Assembly (NCBI RefSeq): GCF_019635465.1
Contig: NZ_JAHBZK010000003.1
Span: 186,001-250,000 of the forward strand
Reading direction: 5' to 3'
Origin: Hydrogenophaga sp.
Lineage (GTDB): Bacteria > Pseudomonadota > Gammaproteobacteria > Burkholderiales > Burkholderiaceae_C
Length of the DNA stretch: 64,000 nt
This document shows, in pieces, positions 1-10,910 of the stretch. The notes beneath the pieces are model-generated. The model did no database searches, was not told the DNA's origin, and saw only the letters and a list, made by a program, of their open reading frames with translations. The translations under genes and the position numbers were made by a program. Position 1 is the stretch's first letter. Each line of letters opens with the position of its first letter.

Positions 1-412
1 GCGCGTAGCTCTTCATCGGGTTGGACATGGCGGTGCCGCCGAGCACGTCGCCGCGGGCCAGCGCCAGCAGGGCTTCGCCCGCCAGTGCCGGGTTGCCCGA
101 GGCCTGCATGTACAGGCCGCACACCGCCTGGCACCACATCATGAAGCCGGTGGCGCCGCAGACCTGCGAGACCTCGGCCATGGCGCGCAGCGCCAGCGCG
201 AAGTCGCCGCGGCCGGCGGGTGCGTTCAGGTGCGCGCTCATGGCCCCCAGCGCGGCCAGTTGCTGCAGCTCCTGGCGCGGGTAGTGGCCCTCGCGGTCGA
301 TGGCCTCGACCACCTCAGCCAGCGGGCCGCGTGCGATGGCGCGCACGGCGGCCAGCACAGCGTCGGGGCTGTTGTCCACGGCCAGGTCGCGGGGCAGGTC
401 GGCGGGGTGCAT
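1..412 (-). CDS. Acyl-CoA dehydrogenase-family flavoprotein, N-terminal part (cut by window edge)
   Basis: The first 137 codons of a gene running off the left edge. The frame opens with MHPADLPRDL and contains the helical acyl-CoA dehydrogenase N-terminal domain, with a conserved-looking stretch ATGFMMWCQAVCGLY and then GTAMSNPMKS leading towards the FAD-binding middle domain. It is the last visible gene of a minus-strand run rhodanese - OsmC - this gene, starting 30 bases after the OsmC stop. Acyl-CoA dehydrogenase-like proteins of the SfnB/DszC type work with reduced flavin in desulfurisation, and the rhodanese/sigma-54 context makes a sulfur role plausible. That role is inference, because the catalytic half is outside the window. 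An ordinary acyl-CoA dehydrogenase is the alternative. Confidence 0.8.
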   Translation of the reverse strand, partial: MHPADLPRDLAVDNSPDAVLAAVRAIARGPLAEVVEAIDREGHYPRQELQQLAALGAMSAHLNAPAGRGDFALALRAMAEVSQVCGATGFMMWCQAVCGLYMQASGNPALAGEALLALARGDVLGGTAMSNPMKSYA

Positions 413-442
413 GTCGGCTCCTTGCAGCGTTGCGGGCAGGCC

Positions 443-1000
443 TCAGGCCATGGAGATTTCGAACGGGATGGGGTTGCGCATGGTGTTGGCCACGGGCGAG
501 TAGTAGTTGGCGTGCTTGACGATCTCGTCGAGCACCTCGCGCGGGGCATCGCCCTCGACCAGCACCTTCACGCGAATCGCCTGGAAGCCCATCTCGGGCG
601 GCGTCTTCTCCAGTGCGCCGCCGGCGCCCCAGGCGGCCGGGTTGCCGATGTCGCCTTCCAGAAAGACCTCGAGCTTGCTCAGCTTGACGCCCTTCCAGGT
701 GGCGACGGCGGTCACACCCACGGCGATGCAGCCGCCCAGGCCCGAGAGCACAATCTCGCCGGGCGCGGGCGCGGTGTCCTGGCCGAACAGGTGCAGTGGC
801 TCGTCAACCACCACCGGTTGGTGGTTGCCCACATAGCTGAGCGAGCGGTATTGCCCCTCCATCACGGTGTGGACCTTGTTGGTTCCCCGCGAGCCGGGAT
901 TGGCCTTGCCTTTGGCGGCGAAGGCGGCCAGGCCGGTGCTGTCGATGGGGCGCAGGTAGGCCTTGATGGTGGTGGGCTCGGCGGTGTCGGTGCTGGACAT
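443..1000 (-). CDS. OsmC family protein
   Basis: A 185-residue OsmC/Ohr-fold protein. The ATG at 998-1000 is chosen because upstream codons read through the previous gene's tail in another frame. The central segment LSGLGGCIAVGVTAVATWKG carries the OsmC helix with a cysteine. The second OsmC cysteine near VVDEPLHLFGQD is not evident, so thiol peroxidase activity is uncertain. OsmC proteins reduce organic hydroperoxides or handle persulfides. The gene lies 34 bases after the rhodanese gene and 30 before the acyl-CoA dehydrogenase, so it is probably co-transcribed from the sigma-54 promoter at 1967-1982. Pairing with a rhodanese suggests sulfane-sulfur or peroxide handling, which is inference. 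Confidence 0.88.
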   Translation of the reverse strand: MSSTDTAEPTTIKAYLRPIDSTGLAAFAAKGKANPGSRGTNKVHTVMEGQYRSLSYVGNHQPVVVDEPLHLFGQDTAPAPGEIVLSGLGGCIAVGVTAVATWKGVKLSKLEVFLEGDIGNPAAWGAGGALEKTPPEMGFQAIRVKVLVEGDAPREVLDEIVKHANYYSPVANTMRNPIPFEISMA

Positions 1001-1034
1001 GAAAAGTCTCCGTGATGGGTGGGGAAAAGCGGGT

Positions 1035-1919
1035 TCAGGCGGCCAGTGCCAGGGCGGGCGCGCTGGCCTTGACGGGCAGGCCGGTCTCGATCGGCAGGGA
1101 CGGGTCGCGCGACCATTCGTTCCACGAACCGAAGTACATGCGCACGTCGCTGAAGCCGGCCTGCTTGAGGGCGAGGAAGGTGTTGGAGGCGCGCGCACCC
1201 TTGAAGCAATAGAGGTAGATGGTGTCGTCGGTGCCGACGCCGGCGGTGGCCAGCTCGGCCTTCACCTCGTCGGGCGACTTGATCACCGGCCCGAGCGCGG
1301 ACGGCTTCATGAAGCGGTACCACTCGACCCACTTGGCGCCGGGCAGACGGCCTTTGCGCGGTGCGAAGTCCTTGCCATAGGGGCTGGAGCTTTCGCCGAT
1401 CCACTCGTCCACGTCGCGCACGTCGAGCAGCACGACGTCGGTGCCCAGGGCCTTCTGCACATCGGCCTGGGTCAGCATGACGTCGGCCGTGGGCAGGTCG
1501 GGGAAGGTGGCGGACACGGGCGTGGCCACTTCGGTCGAGACCGGCAGGCCGGCGGCCTTCCAGGCGCTGAAGCCACCGTTGAGCACCTTGATCTTGGGGT
1601 AGCCCAGCCAGGTGAGCAGGTAGTAGCCGCGGCAGGACTGGCCGTAGCCGGTGTTCATGGCGTCTTCGTAGAACACCGCGGTCTCCTTGCCCGACAGGCC
1701 GGCCGCGCCGAGCGCGCTGGCGAAGGTGCTCTTGAGCGCCTGCAGGCCCTCGGGCGACGAGGTGGCCAGGTAGGTGAAGATTTCGCGCAGGTTGACCGCG
1801 CCGGGCACATGGCCAGCGGCGTAGGTGTCGGGGTCGCGTGTGTCGATGATCACCACGGGCTCGCTGGCTTGCAGGGCCTGCAGCTGTTCAGGGGCAATCA
1901 GGGTGGCGTCGATGCTCAT
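1035..1919 (-). CDS. sseA: Two-domain sulfurtransferase (rhodanese)
   Basis: 294 residues forming two rhodanese domains. The N-terminal, structural copy contains VVIIDTRDPDTYAAGHVPGA. The C-terminal, catalytic copy has VVLLDVRDVDEW and the active-site loop YCFKGARASNTF, whose cysteine carries the persulfide. Length is typical of thiosulfate or 3-mercaptopyruvate sulfurtransferases. The ATG at 1917-1919 opens the conserved part; a longer frame upstream would run through the promoter. It is the first gene after the sigma-54 promoter and probably heads an operon with OsmC and the acyl-CoA dehydrogenase. The loop CFKGAR departs from the CRKGVT loop of classical bovine-type rhodanese, so the true sulfur donor is open. 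Confidence 0.9.
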   Translation of the reverse strand: MSIDATLIAPEQLQALQASEPVVIIDTRDPDTYAAGHVPGAVNLREIFTYLATSSPEGLQALKSTFASALGAAGLSGKETAVFYEDAMNTGYGQSCRGYYLLTWLGYPKIKVLNGGFSAWKAAGLPVSTEVATPVSATFPDLPTADVMLTQADVQKALGTDVVLLDVRDVDEWIGESSSPYGKDFAPRKGRLPGAKWVEWYRFMKPSALGPVIKSPDEVKAELATAGVGTDDTIYLYCFKGARASNTFLALKQAGFSDVRMYFGSWNEWSRDPSLPIETGLPVKASAPALALAA

Positions 1920-1966
1920 GAGGACCTCGCGAAAAGGGTGGATGAAGGGTTGGCCTTGCTCCTTAT

Positions 1967-1982
1967 CGCAACGGGTGTGCCA
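1967..1982 (-). promoter_or_regulatory. Sigma-54 (-24/-12) promoter of the rhodanese operon
   Basis: On the minus strand the sequence is TGGCACACCCGTTGCG, matching TGGCAC-N5-TTGC with the invariant GG and GC exactly 10 bases apart. Transcription would start near 1956, about 37 bases before the rhodanese ATG. A sigma-54 activator gene lies immediately upstream and a 29-bp palindrome lies 110-150 bases upstream, the normal arrangement for enhancer-dependent promoters. Confidence 0.8.
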
Positions 1983-2094
1983 GGTCGGCAACGTGGTACG
2001 AGCTGCTCACAAACTTCAATGAAATCAAGTGCTTGCGGCAAGTCGCCGGGGACGGCCGCTGTGCCGGGCGCAATCAGTGGCCGGCCTGGGTTCG

Positions 2095-2123
2095 CACTGT
2101 GTCGACAAAGTGTCGACACAGTG
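2095..2123. promoter_or_regulatory. 29-bp perfect palindrome, probable activator binding site
   Basis: Two 13-base arms, CACTGTGTCGACA and TGTCGACACAGTG, are exact reverse complements separated by AAG. It lies between the activator gene (stop at 2144) and the sigma-54 promoter, at a distance normal for an enhancer. There is no T-run on either side, which argues against a terminator. The likely ligand is the Fis-type helix-turn-helix of the adjacent regulator. Confidence 0.7.
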
Positions 2124-2143
2124 GCAATCACGTCGTACCGCGG

Positions 2144-3730
2144 TCAGCGAAGCCCGGCCTTGCGCAGCCGGTAGCTGAACTGGCGCAGCGTCAGCCCCAG
2201 GCTTTGGGCGGCGCGCGTCTGGTTGCCCTGGTGTCGTTGCAGGGCTTCCTGCAGCACCAGCGCGCTGTGCGACTGCGCGCTCTGGTAGTCGCGCACCAGT
2301 ACGCCGGCGTCGGTGCTTGCCGGGGTGGGGGCGGGCAGGGCGCGTTCGTGCTCGGGCATGAAGCGGCGCAGCGTGGCGGCGTCGACCAGCGTGTCGTCGG
2401 CCAGCAGCACCACGCGTTCGATCAGGTTGCCCAGCTCGCGGATGTTGCCGGGCCAGTCGTGCGACTCGAGCAGCGCCAGCGCATCGGCGCCGAGGTAGAC
2501 GTTGCGCTGGTGGGCCTGGTTGGCCCGGCTCACGAAGTGCAGCGCCAGCGCGCGCACGTCGTCGCGGCGCTCGCGCAGGCTGGGCAGGCGGATGGGCACC
2601 ACGTTGAGCCGGTAGTACAGGTCCTGGCGGAAGCGCCCGGCCTGCACGTCGCGCGCGAGGTCGCGGTGCGTGGCGGCCACCAGCCGCACGTCGACCTTGA
2701 GCTCGCGCGAGCTGCCCAGGCGCACCAGCGTGCCTTCCTGCAGCGTGCGCAGCAGCTTGCTCTGCATGGCCAGCGGCAGCTCTCCGATCTCGTCGAGGAA
2801 CAGCGTGCCGCCGTGTGCCTGCTCGAACCAGCCGGCGCGCGCGCCGGCTGCACCGGTGAAGGCGCCGCGCTCGTGGCCGAACAGCTCCGACTCGAACAGC
2901 GACTCGGGAATGGCCGCGCAGTTGACCTTGATGAAGGGCTGGTCGCGCCGGGGGCTGGCCAGGTGTACCGCACGGGCGAACAACTCCTTGCCCGAGCCCG
3001 ACTCGCCCAGCAGCAGCACCGTGGCCTGCGACTGCGACACACGTTCGAGCTCGGCCAGCGCCTGCAGCAGGGGCGGTGAATGGCCGATCAGGCCGTAGCG
3101 CGCGCTGCGGCTGTCGAGGGCGCGCTCCAGCGCGGCGTTGCGCGCCTGCAGCTGGCGCGTTTGCTCGGCCACCAATTGCTCCAGTTGCAGCAGCTGGCCG
3201 GCCAACGTGGCCAGGATGCGCAGCACAGCCAGGTCGTCGTTGAGGTGGCGCTGGCGGCTGCGGATGCGGTGGCAGCCGAGCACGCCCACTGTGGCGCCGC
3301 GCAAGGTGATGGGCAGCGCAATGAAGGCCACGGTCTGCGGCGGCAATTGCTCGCGGTGCACCGCGCGAAACAGGAACAAGGGCTCGGCGTCCACGTCCTG
3401 CACGATGGCGGGCAGGCCGCTGGCGAGCACGCGGCCGGTGATGCCCTCGCCCCAGCGGTAGACGCCACGGCGCATTTCGGTCTGGGTGAGGCCGTAGGCG
3501 TGGCGGATGGACGCGGTGCGCGCGCCATCGGGCAGCGCCTCGTCGGCCAGCACCAGGCGACCGCGGTTGAGGCCCAGCAGCTCGCTCATCAGGTGCAGCA
3601 TTTCGCGAAACACCTCGGCCGGCGCCAGGCTGCGCCCGACCAGCGCCATCACCTGCCGCATGAGCAACAGCTCTTGGCCCCGCCAGTCGGTGGGGGCTTC
3701 GCTTGTCGGGTGGCGTTCGTCGGGGGGCAT
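2144..3730 (-). CDS. Sigma-54-dependent enhancer-binding regulator with GAF domain
   Basis: 528 residues if the ATG at 3728-3730 ([10 protein letters not shown]) is used; an ATG at 3751 would add seven residues. Order: a GAF sensor domain of NifA/FhlA type (roughly residues 40-190, including [17 protein letters not shown]), an AAA+ domain with Walker A GESGSGKE, the sigma-54 contact loop GAFTGA and DEIGELP, then a Fis-type helix-turn-helix at the C-terminus ([20 protein letters not shown]). No receiver domain is present, so control should be by a ligand or redox signal at the GAF domain rather than by phosphorylation. It almost certainly activates the downstream rhodanese operon through the palindrome at 2095-2123. 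The effector is unknown; a sulfur compound is a guess from the targets. Confidence 0.92.
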   Translation of the reverse strand: MPPDERHPTSEAPTDWRGQELLLMRQVMALVGRSLAPAEVFREMLHLMSELLGLNRGRLVLADEALPDGARTASIRHAYGLTQTEMRRGVYRWGEGITGRVLASGLPAIVQDVDAEPLFLFRAVHREQLPPQTVAFIALPITLRGATVGVLGCHRIRSRQRHLNDDLAVLRILATLAGQLLQLEQLVAEQTRQLQARNAALERALDSRSARYGLIGHSPPLLQALAELERVSQSQATVLLLGESGSGKELFARAVHLASPRRDQPFIKVNCAAIPESLFESELFGHERGAFTGAAGARAGWFEQAHGGTLFLDEIGELPLAMQSKLLRTLQEGTLVRLGSSRELKVDVRLVAATHRDLARDVQAGRFRQDLYYRLNVVPIRLPSLRERRDDVRALALHFVSRANQAHQRNVYLGADALALLESHDWPGNIRELGNLIERVVLLADDTLVDAATLRRFMPEHERALPAPTPASTDAGVLVRDYQSAQSHSALVLQEALQRHQGNQTRAAQSLGLTLRQFSYRLRKAGLR

Positions 3731-3789
3731 GACCAGTGAGCTAGCAAGCATCGCACCACGCGCCGGGCAGCCCGTAAAATCGCCGCCTC

Positions 3790-3873
3790 TCAAGGAGCGT
3801 TGCAGCGCCCCACCCCGCATGGGGCCAGGGCGTCAGGCTTGGGTGGGCTGAACCGGCCCCAACGACGCTCACC
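3790..3873 (+). promoter_or_regulatory. S-adenosylhomocysteine (SAH) riboswitch
   Basis: The leader of metH holds the conserved blocks of the SAH riboswitch: AGGAGCGTTGCAGCG at its start, a GC-rich hairpin (CCCCGCATGGGG), then CAGGCTTGGG, and AACGACGCTCACC at the end. The closing block pairs with the first (GAGCGTTG with CAACGACGCTC) to form the outer stem/pseudoknot. This RNA class turns genes on when SAH accumulates and is known upstream of ahcY and metH in beta-proteobacteria. It ends about 32 bases before the metH start. No cobalamin-riboswitch B12 box was seen. Confidence 0.88.
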
Positions 3874-3905
3874 AGACGGTTTTGCACACAAACCTGGTGA
3901 GCCCC

Positions 3906-6638
<2,733 letters not shown>

Positions 6639-6642
6639 GCCG

Positions 6643-7524
6643 TCAAAGCGCTTCGGGGGTGATGGCCACCGCCAGCGTGTGCGACGCCCCGGGGGCGAGG
6701 GTGATCAGCTCGTCGCCCGCGTTGGCGGTCTCCACGCACACGTAGGCGCGCGAGGCCTCGGCCCCGAGGTCGGCCATGGTGGCGGCCAGTGCGGTGCCCG
6801 GGTTCCAGACCACCGCGGTGCGGCTGCCCTGGCTGACCAGGCGCAGGCGCCGCCCGGCCCGGGGGTCTTCGATCGTGAGCGCAGCGGGCACGTTCTGATA
6901 GACCCGGTCCACCTGGCCTGCGAAGTGGAGCTCGCCGGTCTGAACGGGCAGGGGTGACGTGGGGCCCGCCACCCTGTCGTCGTAGCGGCAGCCCTCCAGT
7001 CCCAGGACCCGCACGGCGGCGACGTCGCTCACCGCGAAGTAGCTGTGCAGCGCCTGGGTCAGGGTCATGGGTGCGCTGCCCGGGTTGTGGGTGCGCAGGG
7101 CCAGGCGCAGGCCGGCGCCAATGGTGATCGCCAGCGACAGCGCGAAGGGGTGCGGCCACAGGGCACGGCTGGTCTCGTCGTCCTGCAGATCGAACACCAC
7201 CGTGGCGTCGCCGTCGGGCGCCTGGGTGGCCTCGCGCAGGGTCCACAGGCGGGTGCGCGCGAAGCCATGGGCCGGGCGGCCCTGGTTGAGCGGGTCGGGC
7301 CCGAACCAGGGCCAGCACACCGGCACACCGCCGCGGATGGGGCGCCCGGGCGCGTACTGCGCCAGAGGGCTGGTGAACAAGGTGTCGACGCCGCCCAGCG
7401 GTTGGTGACCCAGCACCTGCGCCCCCTGCAGCGAGATCAAAGCCTGCGCCCGTTCGCCGTGCACCCGCACCATGGGCAGGCCGCCGGGGCCGTCGAAGCA
7501 ATGGACATCGGGTTGGGTTGGCAT
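6643..7524 (-). CDS. D-hexose-6-phosphate mutarotase (YeaD family)
   Basis: 293 residues of the galactose-mutarotase beta-sandwich superfamily. The motifs GGVPVCWPWFGP and GRPAHGFARTRLW supply the conserved histidine and arginine around the sugar-phosphate site, and HSYFAVSDV with CVETANAGDELITL near the end matches the YeaD branch. It would interconvert alpha and beta anomers of glucose-6-phosphate in the cytoplasm. It converges with metH, the two stops being only four bases apart, and its start lies about 50 bases from the end of the yifB homologue on the same strand. No dedicated terminator is visible between the convergent genes. Confidence 0.9.
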   Translation of the reverse strand: MPTQPDVHCFDGPGGLPMVRVHGERAQALISLQGAQVLGHQPLGGVDTLFTSPLAQYAPGRPIRGGVPVCWPWFGPDPLNQGRPAHGFARTRLWTLREATQAPDGDATVVFDLQDDETSRALWPHPFALSLAITIGAGLRLALRTHNPGSAPMTLTQALHSYFAVSDVAAVRVLGLEGCRYDDRVAGPTSPLPVQTGELHFAGQVDRVYQNVPAALTIEDPRAGRRLRLVSQGSRTAVVWNPGTALAATMADLGAEASRAYVCVETANAGDELITLAPGASHTLAVAITPEAL

Positions 7525-7574
7525 GTGAGGCGCCGCAGTCGGGATGCGGCGATGGTGGCACAGGCCCGACGACC

Positions 7575-9113
7575 TCAGCGTGTGCCCAGCACGCGCCGGT
7601 ATTGCACCGCCTCGGCCATGTCGCTGGCGTGCACCACGTCGCGGTCGGCCAGATCGGCCACGGTGCGGGCCACGCGCAGCGCGCGGTGCATGCCGCGCCC
7701 GCTCCAGCCCAGGCGCTGCGCAGCGGTCTGCAGGTAGCGCAGGGCGGCGGGTTCGGCGCCCATGTGTGCGTCGAGTGCGCTGCCGTGCAAGGCCTGGTTC
7801 GGCACGCCCTGGCGCTGCAGGGCCCGCGTGCGGGCCAGCGCCACACGCGCGCGCACCACCGTGCTGGACTCGCCCGGTGTGCCGCTGAGCACGGCGTCGG
7901 CGGCTTGTGCCGGTACCTCGACTTGCAAGTCGATGCGGTCGAGCAGCGGGCCACTGACGCGGCCTTGGTAGCGCGCCACCTGGTCTGGCGTGCAGCGGCA
8001 GGCGCGCACCGGGTGGCCCAGCCAGCCGCAGGGGCAGGGGTTCATGGCCGTCACCAGCTGAAAGCGGGCCGGAAACTCGCTTTGTTGGGCCGCGCGCGAG
8101 ACGCGGATGCGGCCCGTCTCCAGCGGCTCACGCAGGGCCTCCAGGGCGTGGCGTGGAAATTCGGGCAGCTCGTCGAGAAACAGCACACCCTGGTGAGCCA
8201 GCGAAATCTCGCCGGGGCGCGGTGGCGACCCCCCGCCCACCAGGGCCACGGCCGAGGCGCTGTGGTGCGGCGCGCAGAACGGGCGCTCGCCCCAGTGCGC
8301 TGCGTCGAAACGGCCGACCAGCGAGGCCAGGGCAGCGGCTTCGAGCGCCTCGTGGGTGGCCAACGGCGGCAACAGGCCGGGCAGGCGCTGCGCCAGCATG
8401 GACTTGCCCGAGCCGGGCGGGCCCACCATGAGCAGGCTGTGCCCGCCAGCGGCGGCAATCTCCAGCGCGCGGCGTGCGGCGATCTGCCCGCGCACATCGG
8501 CCAGATCGGGGCCGGCCGCACGGGCGGTGGGGGGCACGGCCTGCAGCGCGGTCCAGCCCGCGTCGTCGCCCTCGCTGCGGTGTTCGCGCCGGTGGTGGGC
8601 CACCACGTCGATGAGGTGGCGCGCCCGCACCACGTTCACACCGGGCACCAGGGCGGCTTCCTCGGCACTGCCGGGCGGCAGCACCAGGGTGGTGGTGCGC
8701 TCCCCTGGCGGTGCGCTTTGGGCGACGCCGAGCGCCATCGCCAGTGCGCCGCGGATGGGGCGCAGCTCGCCACCGAGCGAGAGCTCGCCCGCAAACACGG
8801 TGTCGGCCAGGGCCTCGGCGTCGATCTGCCCGCTGGCGGCCAGGATGCCGAGCGCAATCGGCAGGTCAAAGCGCCCAGAGTCCTTGGGCAGGTCGGCTGG
8901 CGCCAGGCTGACGGTGATGCGCTGGCTGGAGGGAAATTCGAGCCCGCTGTGGGCAATGGCCGCTCGCACCCGCTCGCGCGCCTCCTTGACCTCGGTGTCG
9001 GCCAGGCCGACCAGCGTGACGCTGGGCAGGCCGTTGGCCAGATGCACCTCCACACTCACCGCCCGCGCCTGCAGCCCCTGCAGCGCGCGGCTATGCACCC
9101 GCGCCAATGCCAT
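7575..9113 (-). CDS. YifB/ComM family Mg-chelatase-like AAA+ ATPase
   Basis: 512 residues. The N-terminal ChlI-like (Lon-protease-fold) domain begins MALARVHSRALQGLQA and includes VGLADTEVKEARERVRAA. The AAA+ domain has Walker A GPPGSGKSM and Walker B GVLFLDELPEF. The C-terminal part carries CPCGWLGHP and the CRCTPDQVARYQGRVSGPLLDRIDLQ signature of the family. ComM is a helicase that promotes branch migration during natural transformation; many homologues are simply annotated YifB. The ATG at 9111-9113 is chosen because the frame upstream of it crosses the intergenic region. It is transcribed divergently from the ADP-ribosyltransferase gene. Confidence 0.93.
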   Translation of the reverse strand: MALARVHSRALQGLQARAVSVEVHLANGLPSVTLVGLADTEVKEARERVRAAIAHSGLEFPSSQRITVSLAPADLPKDSGRFDLPIALGILAASGQIDAEALADTVFAGELSLGGELRPIRGALAMALGVAQSAPPGERTTTLVLPPGSAEEAALVPGVNVVRARHLIDVVAHHRREHRSEGDDAGWTALQAVPPTARAAGPDLADVRGQIAARRALEIAAAGGHSLLMVGPPGSGKSMLAQRLPGLLPPLATHEALEAAALASLVGRFDAAHWGERPFCAPHHSASAVALVGGGSPPRPGEISLAHQGVLFLDELPEFPRHALEALREPLETGRIRVSRAAQQSEFPARFQLVTAMNPCPCGWLGHPVRACRCTPDQVARYQGRVSGPLLDRIDLQVEVPAQAADAVLSGTPGESSTVVRARVALARTRALQRQGVPNQALHGSALDAHMGAEPAALRYLQTAAQRLGWSGRGMHRALRVARTVADLADRDVVHASDMAEAVQYRRVLGTR

Positions 9114-9377
9114 GTGTTCTCCCTGAGTCGGGGGCGCTGCGCTTCCCGTCACGCGCAATGCCCAGGGCGGGCGATTGTGGGTGTGGGCGGGGTTGCAAAC
9201 GGGTGGGGGTGTCGGTGCCGGCACCAGCCGACCGGTCAGCGACGTTTTGGGACCGCCGTTCGGTATCACCGAATTCTGATGCGTCCCGGGAACTCGGCGA
9301 TTTGCCTTGGTTACCCATGCCCGTACCAGGGAGTCGCTTTGTGCAGCGCGAGCGCGCCGCACCCACAGGGCCGCCAC
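9114..9377. promoter_or_regulatory. Divergent intergenic region with two short palindromes
   Basis: 264 bases between yifB and the ADP-ribosyltransferase gene. It contains the 12-base palindrome GGTGCCGGCACC (around 9218-9229) and the inverted repeat TTCGGT-ATC-ACCGAA (9259-9273), about 105 bases before the toxin start. The base composition shifts towards lower GC in the right half. No PIP-box pair (TTCGC-N15-TTCGC) or HrpL-type box was found. The inverted repeat may be an operator, but there is no independent evidence. Confidence 0.35.
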
Positions 9378-10904
9378 ATGACGCCGTTTACCGTTGCTCA
9401 AAACAAGCTTGAGCGCCTTCAGTCGCAATTGCTGTCCCACGACCCTGGGATGCAGGTGTCGATGAGTGATGGATTGCTGGTGGTCCGAGACCCCCAGCGT
9501 TCTGACCGGCAGGTCGATGAACAGGAACTTCGAACGTATTTGCGCGCCCTGAGCAGCGAGCTGGCCGCATGCCTGGACGATTTTCTGTTGGTGAGCAACG
9601 CGCGCGGCCCGATGGATCTGATGGCTGGACTGGGCGACGGCCCTGTCACTGTGGACAAGTTGAGCAGGGCGTTGGACGTCGCACATTTCCGATTGGGCCA
9701 GACCGCCCACCGGCGAGCAGTCCATCCACCCACCGATGATTCCAAGGTGCTCGTCAATGAAAGCGCACCGGAGAAAATCGAGGCCAAGGCGGTGGGTACC
9801 GAGGCCATCGACAGCGTGAAGACCTTGAAAAGCGAAGTGGAAAGCGCCTGGGAGCTGAAGAAGAAGGGGCTTGGGCTTTTCGACAGTCACGAGGTTTTGT
9901 CAGCACCTTCGAGCGAGTGGGCGCTGCGTACGTTGAAGGTCAAGGCAGTACCTCGGGTTGCTGCAACGGCGTCGCAAGGACGCGTGGCCAAGCGCAAGGC
10001 ACTGCAGGCAATGTTGGCCAACGTCGCCGATCTCGTTGGCCATGAGGTGCTGGCCAACAAAGCAAGGCGGAATCACCCGATGCACATGGGTTTGGTGGAC
10101 GCGCTTCAAGCGTTTGCAAAGCTGGGGCACGATGGAAAACCCGTCAGCCCTGCGAAGTTCATTCTTGCTGCCCAAGAAGTGCTGGAACAGGCGGGTCGAC
10201 CCACCGACCCACGGACGCTCCGTATCGCAGCGGAAGGCGCCGGCCCGGACTCAGTGGGTGGATACCAGAAGGTACAAGTTACCCACCTGTACCGTGTGCT
10301 GTTCGAGACCGAATGCGATGAGCCCCCACCTGCTCACCATGCGTTCATTGCCTTGATGAAGCGGTTGTTGCCCGACCTGAAAGGCCTTTTCAGAAGGCGT
10401 CTGGTTCAAGAGGCCATCAAGACGTGGGGCCTCACTCCAGAAGAGGTGCTGGCCGTCTGGGTTTACAGCAGTGAGTACGAGGCGTTGAACCGCTCTTGCC
10501 GCACTGGAGAGTTCGTTGTTGGCGCCAAAGAGACCATAGACCAACTGGTCCTTGCCCTGCCCAAGCTTCGCGAACCCATCACCAAAGAGCTGTACAGAGG
10601 GGTGGGTCTCAAAAACATGCCTACCTCGGTGATACGGCAACTGACCACCATTGGCAGTGTGTTTGCGGATCCTGCCCCCATGTCCACCAGCTATGACCCC
10701 GAACGCGCCTATCGGGACGACCTGAGAATTTTCATTCGTCCATGCGAATCGTCGCGAGGCAGTTCGATCGTGCCGCTGGCGCATTTCGTTGGGGAGAGCG
10801 AGATCCTCTTTCCCCCCTACACCCGATTCCTGGTTGTGGATGCCCGCAAGAATGCCAACGACCAATGGGAGAGCGTGACCTTGGTTGAACTGCCGGACAA
10901 GTAG
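9378..10904 (+). CDS. ADP-ribosyltransferase toxin/effector (R-S-ExE class), probable type III effector
   Basis: 508 residues. The C-terminal 110 hold a complete arginine-type ADP-ribosyltransferase signature: YSSEYEALNRSCR helix, catalytic Arg407 in ELYRGVGL, the STS motif at 436-438 (PMSTSYDPERA) and the E-x-E pair Glu473/Glu475 in VGESEILFPPYTRF. This fold transfers ADP-ribose from NAD to a host protein; ExE, rather than QxE, points to arginine as acceptor. The N-terminal 370 residues are of unknown fold with no signal peptide or membrane segment. The gene is visibly less GC-rich than its neighbours (for example 32 of 60 bases at 10561-10620), suggesting transfer. The CesT-like gene six bases downstream is the basis for calling it a type III effector. 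Confidence 0.82.
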   Translation: MTPFTVAQNKLERLQSQLLSHDPGMQVSMSDGLLVVRDPQRSDRQVDEQELRTYLRALSSELAACLDDFLLVSNARGPMDLMAGLGDGPVTVDKLSRALDVAHFRLGQTAHRRAVHPPTDDSKVLVNESAPEKIEAKAVGTEAIDSVKTLKSEVESAWELKKKGLGLFDSHEVLSAPSSEWALRTLKVKAVPRVAATASQGRVAKRKALQAMLANVADLVGHEVLANKARRNHPMHMGLVDALQAFAKLGHDGKPVSPAKFILAAQEVLEQAGRPTDPRTLRIAAEGAGPDSVGGYQKVQVTHLYRVLFETECDEPPPAHHAFIALMKRLLPDLKGLFRRRLVQEAIKTWGLTPEEVLAVWVYSSEYEALNRSCRTGEFVVGAKETIDQLVLALPKLREPITKELYRGVGLKNMPTSVIRQLTTIGSVFADPAPMSTSYDPERAYRDDLRIFIRPCESSRGSSIVPLAHFVGESEILFPPYTRFLVVDARKNANDQWESVTLVELPDK

Positions 10905-10910
10905 GTTGCC

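Noticed and set aside
2095-2123. Terminator at the palindrome after the sigma-54 regulator
   Set aside because: There is no T-run on either strand. The perfect symmetry and its position relative to the promoter fit a protein-binding site better.
3790-3905. Cobalamin riboswitch in front of metH
   Set aside because: The leader is too short and lacks a B12 box. The blocks fit the SAH riboswitch instead.
7518-9377. In-frame extension of the ADP-ribosyltransferase frame far upstream
   Set aside because: It overlaps the yifB gene on the other strand and has no recognisable protein features. The conserved product starts at ATG 9378.
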